Assembly (NCBI GenBank): GCA_020636255.1 | Contig: JACJYE010000017.1 | Coordinates: 27,266-91,265 of the forward strand | DNA from: Lewinellaceae bacterium | GTDB taxonomy: Bacteria > Bacteroidota > Bacteroidia > Chitinophagales > Saprospiraceae | DNA length: 64,000 bases | Reading direction: 5' to 3' | Shown here: positions 34,740-43,000 of the stretch, piece after piece | How positions within the stretch are numbered: position 1 is the first letter of the stretch | How the letters are laid out: each line of letters opens with the position of its first letter | Notes under the pieces: model-generated | What the model was told of the DNA's origin: nothing | Seen by the model: only the letters and a program-made list of their open reading frames with translations | Database searches by the model: none | Translations under genes and position numbers: made by a program

Positions 34740-36467
34740 TTAGTGGAGGTCTCTGGAAACTTCGTGGCCGGAGCTCCCTTTCAGGAAACCGAGGTCGCAG
34801 CCCAGGCCCGCCTGTTCGACATTTTGGATATAAAGGCTGACGTAACCCCTGTCGGATGCAGGCTTCGGCGGGCTCCACCGCTTCCGCCTTTCCGCCAGTT
34901 CTTCCTCCGGTACCAGCAGGGCCAGGCTTTTGTTGGGCACGTCGAGCGCGATCAGGTCGCCATCCTGCACCAAAGCGAGGTTGCCGCCGATGGCCGACTC
35001 CGGTGAGATATGGAGGACTACCGTGCCGTAGGCAGTCCCGCTCATCCTGCCGTCAGAAATGCGGACCATATCTTTAATGCCTTTTTCCAGGAGCTTGCGG
35101 GGCAGCACCATATTGCCGACCTCCGGCATGCCGGGATAACCCACGGGGCCTACGCCCTTCAGCACCATCACGCAGGTTTCGTCAATATCGAGGGCCGGGT
35201 CGTCCACCCTGCTGTGGTAGTCCTCGATCGTTTCGAACACGACGGCCCGCCCGGTGTGCTGCATCAGCCTGTCGGTAGCCGCCGAAGGTTTGATGACGGC
35301 CCCATCCGGGCAGAGGTTGCCCTTCAGCACGGCGATGCCGGCATGTTCCTTCAGCGGACTGTCCAGGGGGGCGATCACTTCGCGGTTGTAGCATTCTGCT
35401 GATCGGCAGTTCTCGCCTATGGTTTTTCCATTTACGGTGAGGGCGCCGGTATGCAGGTGTTGCCCGAGTTCCCGGATAACCGCCGGCAGGCCGCCGGCAT
35501 AGTAGAAGTCCTCCATCAGGTACCGGCCCGCCGGCATGAGGTTGACGAGCAGGGGCATCTGGCTGCCCAGGCGGCCGAAATCGTCGATATCGAGGCTGAC
35601 GCCTATCCTGCCGGCTATCGCCGTGAGGTGGATCATGACGTTGGTGGAGCCGCCGACAGCGGCGTTGATCTTGATCGCGTTTTCAAAAGCTTCGCGTGTC
35701 AGTATCTTCGAGAGGGCCAGGCCTTCGCGGGCCATTTCCACGATCCGCATCCCGGAGAGGTGCGCCATTACCTTTTTACGGGAATCCACTGCCGGAATGG
35801 CCGCGGCGCCCGGGAGCGTCAGCCCCAGGGCTTCCACGGTACAGGCCATGGAGGACGCGGTGCCCATGGTCATGCAATGGCCGGCGCTGCGGCTCATGCA
35901 GGACTCCGCTTCGAGCAGGGCCTCGGGCGTCACGTCGCCGGTCTTCAGCTCATCGGAGAGCTGCCAGGCCAGGGTGCCGGAGCCGACGTCCTGGCCGCGC
36001 CACTTTCCGTTGAGCATGGGGCCGCCCGGTACGATGATCGTCGGCAGGCCCACGCTGCAGGCGCCCATCAGGGTGGAGGGCGTGGTTTTGTCGCAGCCTG
36101 TGAGCAGCACGACGGCGTCGAGCGGGTTGGCGCGGATGGTCTCTTCCACGTCCATACTGACGAGGTTGCGCCACAGCATCGTCGTGGGTTTCATCATCGT
36201 TTCCCCCAGCGACATGACGGGGAATTCCAGAGGGAAGCCGCCGGCTTCGTAGACGCCGCGTTTGACGATCTCGGCGAAGTCGCGCAGGTGGGCGTTGCAG
36301 GGTGTGAGGTCCGACCAGGTATTGCAGATCCCGATGACGGGTTTGCCCTGGAACATGTGGCTGGGGTGTCCCTGGTTGCGCAGCCAGCTTCGGTGCACGA
36401 AGCCCATCTTGTCGGCCTGCCCGAACCATTCTTCGCTCCGGAAGCGGGCCCCTTGTTTTTCTTTCAT
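34740..36467 (-). CDS. IlvD/Edd family sugar-acid dehydratase (L-arabinonate or D-xylonate dehydratase)
   Basis: A 575-residue Fe-S dehydratase that converts a pentonic acid to its 2-keto-3-deoxy form. The three cluster ligands are Cys57 (DLTPCNAH), Cys125 (LLTGCDKTTPS) and Cys198 (GHCMTMGTASS), and PTTMLWRN and VGGSTNVMIHLTAIAGR are present. The opening RSEEWFGQADKMGFVHRSW and the FxGKPVIGICNTWSDL match the sugar-acid branch (arabinonate/xylonate) rather than dihydroxyacid dehydratase. It is the first gene of the operon, with a palindromic operator-like site about 70-90 bp upstream. Sugar specificity cannot be decided by eye. Confidence 0.92.
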   Translation of the reverse strand: MKEKQGARFRSEEWFGQADKMGFVHRSWLRNQGHPSHMFQGKPVIGICNTWSDLTPCNAHLRDFAEIVKRGVYEAGGFPLEFPVMSLGETMMKPTTMLWRNLVSMDVEETIRANPLDAVVLLTGCDKTTPSTLMGACSVGLPTIIVPGGPMLNGKWRGQDVGSGTLAWQLSDELKTGDVTPEALLEAESCMSRSAGHCMTMGTASSMACTVEALGLTLPGAAAIPAVDSRKKVMAHLSGMRIVEMAREGLALSKILTREAFENAIKINAAVGGSTNVMIHLTAIAGRIGVSLDIDDFGRLGSQMPLLVNLMPAGRYLMEDFYYAGGLPAVIRELGQHLHTGALTVNGKTIGENCRSAECYNREVIAPLDSPLKEHAGIAVLKGNLCPDGAVIKPSAATDRLMQHTGRAVVFETIEDYHSRVDDPALDIDETCVMVLKGVGPVGYPGMPEVGNMVLPRKLLEKGIKDMVRISDGRMSGTAYGTVVLHISPESAIGGNLALVQDGDLIALDVPNKSLALLVPEEELAERRKRWSPPKPASDRGYVSLYIQNVEQAGLGCDLGFLKGSSGHEVSRDLH

Positions 36468-36536
36468 GACGGGATGTTATGGGTTGCCCGGCCTAACGCC
36501 GGCGGATGAAATTTAAAAATAGTATTTATGGCTAAA

Positions 36537-36558
36537 AAGACGCAATCGATTGCATCTT
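36537..36558. promoter_or_regulatory. Palindromic operator candidate (LacI-family type) for the sugar-acid operon
   Basis: The core GCAATCGATTGC (36542-36553) is a perfect 12-bp palindrome with a central CG. It extends to a 22-bp imperfect palindrome with AAGA and TCTT outer arms and one mismatched pair. This form is typical of LacI-family operators. It lies 70-91 bp before the dehydratase start and also upstream of the divergent DUF3124 gene. No regulator gene is in the window. Confidence 0.55.
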
Positions 36559-36627
36559 TCTTTGTCGCGTTATTTTACCCTGCTATTCGGCATGGGAATG
36601 CTAACTTTACAGGATAACACAGAACGC

Positions 36628-37134
36628 ATGAAGTACTTTTTACCCATATTGTTGCTTATGGCGGTGCTCACCGCCTGCCAGGAAGAAAAGACGTCGAGTT
36701 TCCTCAGCCCGGTGAACTGGGAGAAGCGGCGTGCGGTGCTGAGTGAGGCCGACAGCCTGGCCTATGAGAGCTCGTACCTGTCGGTGTATTCGGAGATCTA
36801 TCAGCTGAGTGAAAAGCGGACCTACAACCTGACGGTAACGGTAAGCATGCGCAACATCAGTTCGGCGGACTCGCTCTACGTCCTGCGGGCCGACTACTAC
36901 AATACGGAAGGCAAGCTGATCCGGACGTATTTCGGCCACCCTATCTTCATCAGGCCCATGGAAACGGTCGAGATCGTGATCGACGCTGTGGACAAATCCG
37001 GCGGCACCGGCGCCAATTTCATTTTCGACTGGGCGACGCCGGACCCCCAGCTGGAACCCCTTTTCGAAGCCGTCATGATCGGCACTTCCGACCAGCAGGG
37101 GCTTTCCTTTACGACGCAGGGGGTTAAGCGCTGA
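36628..37134 (+). CDS. DUF3124 family lipoprotein
   Basis: A 168-residue lipoprotein from the ATG at 36628: MKYFLPILLLMAVLTAC with the lipid-linked Cys17. An upstream in-frame ATG at 36550 would bury the signal peptide, so the shorter form is chosen. The mature part has VSMRNISSADSLYVLRADYYNTEGKLIRTY and the later PMETVEIVIDAVDKSGGTGANFIFDW, a DUF3124 pattern (beta-rich envelope protein of unknown function). It stands alone on the plus strand between divergent and convergent genes. Function unknown. Confidence 0.8.
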   Translation: MKYFLPILLLMAVLTACQEEKTSSFLSPVNWEKRRAVLSEADSLAYESSYLSVYSEIYQLSEKRTYNLTVTVSMRNISSADSLYVLRADYYNTEGKLIRTYFGHPIFIRPMETVEIVIDAVDKSGGTGANFIFDWATPDPQLEPLFEAVMIGTSDQQGLSFTTQGVKR

Positions 37135-37164
37135 GGCGCCTGTGGGTATTTGCTTCGGCGGCCA

Positions 37165-37542
37165 CTAGTGCAGGCTATGCCAGCACAGGACGATGAGGAT
37201 GACTTGTGCTACTCCAACCGGAGGGCCGAAGGGAAGCGCGAACCCATACCAGAAGATTGCGCTCAGGCATAGCAAGATCAGTTCGAGCACTGCTCCATCC
37301 ATCCGGTAATTCCAGGCCCAGTATGCCGCCAGGAGTTTAAGTGCGCAGACAATGATATACATTAATCCAGCCAAGATGGCCGCTTGGATACCAAGTTTGC
37401 CGAAAGGGCCGCCATCGAGGAGTTTAATACCCATCCAGGTGGGAAAGCTATTGTTCTTATAGGCATAATACATGGGAGGCAGTATCCCGAAGATCCAGCC
37501 AAGGCTGTCGGGTTTTACTCTGGGCCGGGCGCTTATACCCAA
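37165..37542 (-). CDS. Small membrane protein of unknown function, N-terminus altered by a repeat
   Basis: A 125-residue frame with three hydrophobic segments (GIQAAILAGLMYIIVCALKLL, LELILLCLSAIFWYGFALPF, VGVAQVILIVLCWHSL). I do not recognise the family. The first 13 codons lie inside the 83-bp direct repeat (copy at 37503-37585), so the present N-terminus is probably not the original one and the gene may be truncated. A short frame with such composition could still be expressed; confidence that it is a functional gene is moderate to low. Confidence 0.45.
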   Translation of the reverse strand: MGISARPRVKPDSLGWIFGILPPMYYAYKNNSFPTWMGIKLLDGGPFGKLGIQAAILAGLMYIIVCALKLLAAYWAWNYRMDGAVLELILLCLSAIFWYGFALPFGPPVGVAQVILIVLCWHSLH

Positions 37543-37719
37543 CGGCAGTAGGTTTTCCCGATAAACCGGGAGGGGTTGTGCATTTTTAACTGCCGATCAG
37601 GAGATCGCCGGTACGTTTTAACCACACTTAGTGGCCGGCTGTTGGGCTTTACTCTGGGCCGGGCGCTTATACCCAACGGCAGTAGGTTTTCCCGCTAAAC
37701 CGGGAGGGGTTGTGCATTT
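37503..37719. repeat. Direct repeat, two 83-bp copies
   Basis: 37503-37585 and 37637-37719 match at 80 of 83 positions. The 51 bp between them contain a CACTTAGTGGCCGG tract that recurs at about 38000 and inverted at about 38035. The left copy overlaps the start of the small membrane protein gene. Confidence 0.85.
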
Positions 37720-37772
37720 GCCATCGCCGCCCCCTAACCCCCGAAGGGGGAACCGCCCCCCCAAATGCACAA
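37710..37772. repeat. Inverted repeat around a C-run/G-run foldback
   Basis: TTGTGCATTTG (37710-37720) pairs with CAAATGCACAA (37762-37772). The loop holds CCCCTAACCCCCGAAGGGGG, a palindromic tract like that in the element at 5827-5979. Confidence 0.65.
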
Positions 37773-37804
37773 AACATAGTACAGCGAAGTAAGGAAAGGC
37801 TTAA

Positions 37805-37912
37805 GCGGGAATCCATCTTCAACTGGAGGCGCCGCTTTGACAAATAGCTCTTTCTCTATCTGTAATTGTTCTGGTGCGGGAATCCATCTTCAACTGGAGG
37901 CGCCGCTTTGAC
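37805..37912 (-). CRISPR. Diverged two-repeat CRISPR fragment
   Basis: Two identical 37-bp repeats (37805-37841 and 37876-37912) enclose one 34-bp spacer. The repeat differs from that of the main array at nine positions: it begins GCGGG instead of GTCTT, and its centre is GGCGCC instead of GGTACC, both palindromes. It is preceded by the same AAAGGCTTAA sequence as the first repeat of the main array. Confidence 0.7.
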
Positions 37913-38055
37913 ACCCCGGCCAGAAGGCCCATAGCAGCAAGCTTATGGAGCGCTGCCGAGAGCCCCCCCTGGCGCAGCGCGACATCCCGCTTTTTAGCCG
38001 CACTTAGTGGCCGGGCGTTAAGTTACCCCTGAGCCGGCCACTTAGAAAGGCTTAA

Positions 38056-39717
38056 GCGGGAATCCTTCTTCAACTGGAGGTACCACTCTGACTTGCCGGA
38101 AAAAAGACGGCCAACCTTTTTGATCGGGGTCTTAATCCTTCTTCAACTGGAGGTACCACTCTGACATCGGGGGCCCTCCATGCCAGAGCTGGAGCAATGG
38201 TGGTCTTAATCCTTCTTCAACTGGAGGTACCACTCTGACATTTATGTCTTCAACGGGAAAGAATATACAACAATGTCTTAATCCTTCTTCAACTGGAGGT
38301 ACCACTCTGACCACACTCTTTGACGGGTATCACCCCGCCTTTGAGATGTCTTAATCCTTCTTCAACTGGAGGTACCACTCTGACGGTCTATAAGACGCTC
38401 AAATCAAATAATCAAATCATGTCTTAATCCTTCTTCAACTGGAGGTACCACTCTGACAAAATAACCCAAAAGCCCCGGCCCTGAACCCAGGAACCGGGGC
38501 TTTTTCAAGTCTTAATCCTTCTTCAACTGGAGGTACCACTCTGACAATATCGGGCGGAGCTTTTCAGCTTGTTTTTCCTGTTGTCTTAATCCTTCTTCAA
38601 CTGGAGGTACCACTCTGACAATCTCTCGCCTGTGTGGCGAGGGCGTATTGTTCTAGTCTTAATCCTTCTTCAACTGGAGGTACCACTCTGACATAAAACC
38701 GCAGTTGAGAGTGGACTGTGTGAAGAAAAAGTCTTAATCCTTCTTCAACTGGAGGTACCACTCTGACATGAGATAGTAATGATGCCAAATAAAACAAGAG
38801 AGTCTTAATCCTTCTTCAACTGGAGGTACCACTCTGACCTCAATTGTTGAGCCCGGTATACATGCGTGTATACGTCTTAATCCTTCTTCAACTGGAGGTA
38901 CCACTCTGACCCTCGTTGCCAATGAATCGTGCAGACGTTGCAAAGTGTCTTAATCCTTCTTCAACTGGAGGTACCACTCTGACAAGCAGAAGCATTTCAT
39001 GTAGGGAGTCATTTTATTGTCTTAATCCTTCTTCAACTGGAGGTACCACTCTGACAATTCTTTTCCTTTGATGAAAAATGGGGTTTTATTAAAAGTCTTA
39101 ATCCTTCTTCAACTGGAGGTACCACTCTGACCTATAGAGAATTTAATTTATAATACAACTTATGTATATGTCTTAATCCTTCTTCAACTGGAGGTACCAC
39201 TCTGACACGGTCAGGTGGTCTCCCACGAGCCCCAGAGTCTGGGTCTTAATCCTTCTTCAACTGGAGGTACCACTCTGACAGGCGCTACAGGTTATTGACA
39301 ACTTGTATGACTGTGTCTTAATCCTTCTTCAACTGGAGGTACCACTCTGACCGCAATCATGGACGATGTAACCTACTAAACCGATAAGGTCTTAATCCTT
39401 CTTCAACTGGAGGTACCACTCTGACAAGTGAAAGTTATGGTACATGTGTTCATTGGTGTGGTCTTAATCCTTCTTCAACTGGAGGTACCACTCTGACAAA
39501 TAGTAGAAGGACGGAGTGATGAACCGTCATTGTAAGTCTTAATCCTTCTTCAACTGGAGGTACCACTCTGACCAGAAAGCCGTAGGCAATATCGGCTCGA
39601 AGGGGTAGTCTTAATCCTTCTTCAACTGGAGGTACCACTCTGACCACCGAAAGAAACTATAGAGAATTTAATTTATAATAGTCTTAATCCTTCTTCAACT
39701 GGAGGTACCACTCTGAC
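38056..39717 (-). CRISPR. CRISPR array, 23 repeats and 22 spacers, no cas genes nearby
   Basis: The 37-bp repeat begins GTCTTAATCC and ends CCACTCTGAC on the plus strand. Twenty-two copies (first at 38129, last at 39681-39717) are identical by eye; the leftmost copy (38056-38092) has GCGGG in place of its first five bases. Spacers are 34-39 bp, except one of 51 bp (38458-38508). Read on the minus strand the repeat ends in ATTAAGAC, like the 8-nt handles left by Cas6 in type I and III systems. The decayed copy on the left and AT-rich sequence on the right put the leader at the right, so transcription should run on the minus strand. The subtype is not assignable without cas genes. Two spacers overlap in sequence (39132-39169 and 39645-39680). 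Confidence 0.97.
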
Positions 39718-40027
39718 AGGTCTTTTTGTAAAACATTGCCTACCAGGCGGTTGTGGTTTTGTAACAAAACAAGCACGCCAAAAATCGCCGTTATTTTAAC
39801 ACGTTTTACAGCCATCATTTTCAAAGAACGTTAGTTTGCGTTACAAATTCAAACCTTTACAGGAAAAAAGCAAGCGCCGCCACGCGCCCCCTTTTTCCCT
39901 TCCAATTCGTATCTTTCCCCTTTCTGTATCCTTTTTCACCTATAGCGGCCTGATGGACACCTTTTCCCGCCAATTGCCCCGCATCTTTCGCCTTCGCTTT
40001 CTTTACAGGGAAAGGGAAAAGAAGGTT
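39718..40027 (-). promoter_or_regulatory. Probable CRISPR leader, overlapping the upstream region of the adhesin gene
   Basis: The sequence right of the last repeat is AT-rich (39718-39850) and holds no gene. It is the likely leader and promoter region for the minus-strand array. The part from 39836 is an open frame in line with the next gene, but lacks protein character. I see no convincing promoter box. Confidence 0.45.
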
Positions 40028-43000
40028 ATGCCTGCGGGCAGCAGCCTGCCCTCAAAGCAGCACCCGGCCTTCAACCTTCGGTTTCCAATGCTGCTCCTCG
40101 CCCTGTTGTGCCTGCCGTTCATGGCGCGCGCCACGCATATCGTGGGCGGAGAGATGAACTATACCTGCCTGGGCAACAACCAGTACGAGATCACGCTGAC
40201 CATCTTTCGCGACTGCTATTACGGCAACCCTAACGCCTGGTTTGACGACCCGGCCTCCATCGGCGTGTTCGACATGAACAACGTCTTGCTGCAGCAGGTG
40301 CTCGTGCCCCTGATGAACAACGACACCCTCAGCCCGGTGCTGACCAGCGAATGCCTGGTGGTGCCGCCCAATGTCTGCGTGCATACCACGACGTACCGCA
40401 CCGTCGTCACCCTGCCGCCCATCCCCGGCGGTTATCAGCTGGCCTACCAGCGCTGCTGCCGCAACCAGACCATCGTCAATATCACGGATCCGCTGGATAC
40501 TGGGGCGACCTATGGGGTGAATATTTCCGAAAAGGCCCTGCAGGAGTGCAACAGCAACCCCAAATTCCAGCAATGGCCGCCTATCTATATCTGCGTCAAC
40601 GAACCCATCGTTTTTGACCAGTCGGCCATCGACCAGGATGGGGACTCTATTGTTTACCGCCTCTGCACACCGCTGTCCGGCGCCGACCCCGACATCCCTA
40701 TGCCGCAGCCGCCCAACAACCCGCCGTATGAGCCTGTCAACTGGATCAACCCGCCCTATAACGTCAGCAATATGCTGAACGGCCAGGCGGGGGGCGTGGC
40801 CCTGCAGATCGACCCCCATACCGGCCTGCTGACCGGCTTGCCCAATACCATCGGGCAGTTCGTCGTGGGCATCTGCGTAGAGGAGTACCGCGACGGGGAG
40901 CTGATCTCCACCACGCGGCGGGATTTTCAATACAATGTCGGCCTTTGCGGCGAGTCGGCAGCGGCGTTTACCGCTCCGGATATCCAATGCGAAAGCCTTA
41001 CTGTTTTTTTTCATAACGAAAGTGTGGGCGCCACGAACTTCATCTGGCAGTTCAACGACCCCGGCTCTTCTTCCAATACGTCGACGCTGCCGAACCCCGT
41101 GCACACCTTTTCCGATACGGGGCTGTACACCGTGCTGCTGATCGCTGCGCCGGGCTCGCCCTGTGAGGATACGGCCGTGCAACAGGTATACCTGCAACAG
41201 AACTCCCTCTTCGCCGGCTTCGAATACGACTACACTTCCTGTACCGATTCGCTGGCCATAGCGGTGACGGACCTCAGTTACGATACGGTTTCCAGCCTCG
41301 TTTCCTGGATTTGGGAGCTGCAGCCGGGCGGGCAGGCCAGCCAGGAGCCTAACCCTACTTTTGTGGTTACCGCCAGCAACAACTACATCCTTGAGCTTAC
41401 GGTGACGGCTGCCAATGGTTGCGAAAAAACGGTACTGCAGGGTATCCCCGCCCGCCTTATCGATGCCGAGCTGGTGGGCGACACCGTAGCCGTATGCCCC
41501 GGCGACGGCATGTTCCTGAACCCCGGTTTCAATCCGGATTATACCTACTCCTGGGCGCCGGCGCCCGGCCTGGAAGTGCTGGACGAGCCCAACCCTTACG
41601 TTTTACCCGGCCAGACGGCCACTTATACCTGCACCATTACCGACGCGGAGGGCTTTTGCCAGGTGGTGCGCCAGGCGACGGTGCTGGTGCCGGAGCCCGT
41701 ATGGGTGGAAGCGCCGGCCGATACGGCTATCTGCAGCCAGGAGTACCTGTTGCAGGCTACCAGCAATACCGCCCAGCAGTTTATCTGGTCGCTCGACCCG
41801 CTTTTCAGCAACTGGCTGGGGCAGGGGCCCGAGCTGCCCGTCAGCCCCATGGGCCCCGTAACGTATTACCTGCTGGCCCGCGATATCTACGGCTGCCGGG
41901 CCGTCGACTCCGTAACGGTGGCCGGCCATGCGGTAGATATCCTCATGGCCACCGAACAGGCGATCTGCCCGGGTGATTACGGGGCGGTGTCGGTGGCGAA
42001 CCTCGACCCGCAGGACATATTGTCGTACAGCTGGTCGCCTGCAAGCCTGATCGTGGCGGGACAAAGCGCGGCGACGGCATTTGCGCAGCTAAGCGTGCCG
42101 GGAACCTATACTTTTACGGCAGTAGTCCAGAACCAGTACGGCTGTTCTCGCATCGACAGCACCTTCCTCACCCTCATCGATACGAGCTCGCAGGAGGCCT
42201 TGCTCACGTTTGTACAGTGCAGCGGTTATACCGTCCTTTTTTCCAGCAGCAGCGTCAACGCGCCTTTTTACCAGTGGCATTTTGGCGACCCGGCTAATCC
42301 GGGCGCTACCGCCCAGGGCCCGTCCGTGAGCTATACCTATCCCGGCCCCGGGCAGTACCCGGTATCCGTCAACCTCAGCAGTTTTATCGAATGCCAGGAC
42401 ACCCTGTCGCTGGATGTCGTAGTGGGCGAGCCGCAGGTCGTACCTGCTTTTGACTGGGAAATAACGGCTTGTTCGGACTCCGTTACCCTGCAGTTTCACG
42501 ACCAGTCGGTGAACGGGCAAAGTACGATACAGAGCTGGGAATGGGATTTTGGCAATGGCCTGCTGGCGTCGGGGCCCAACCCTGTGCTGACGGTATACGA
42601 ATCCGGGGAATTGGAGGTGTTTTTGCAGCTCACCTCCAGCGACGGCTGCACCGACGGAGTATCCCAAACGGTGCCGGTGCAGATACTGGAGGTGAGCCTG
42701 CCAGACACCGTTATAGCCTGCCCCGGGCAGCCGGCGAGCCTGAATCCCGGAGCCGATACAGGGCTGAACTACCTGTGGTCGCCGCCCGGTTTTTTTACCG
42801 ACCCCACAGCGCCGAACCCCATCGTTGTGCTCGACGGGCCGCAGGTGTTCTCGGTGGCCATCAGTGATGAGACGGGGCAATGCCAGGTGGAGCGCCAGGT
42901 AACGGCCATCGTGCCGCCGCCGATCACTTATGAGCTGGCGCCGGATACGGTTATATGTGAAGAAGACTTCCTCCTGTATGCGGAAAGCGCTCAGGCTACG

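Noticed and set aside
38132..39647. Short minus-strand frames in the CRISPR array with a repeated VRVVPPVEEGLR peptide
   Set aside because: They are translations of the CRISPR repeat and spacers; the periodicity is that of the array and not of a protein.
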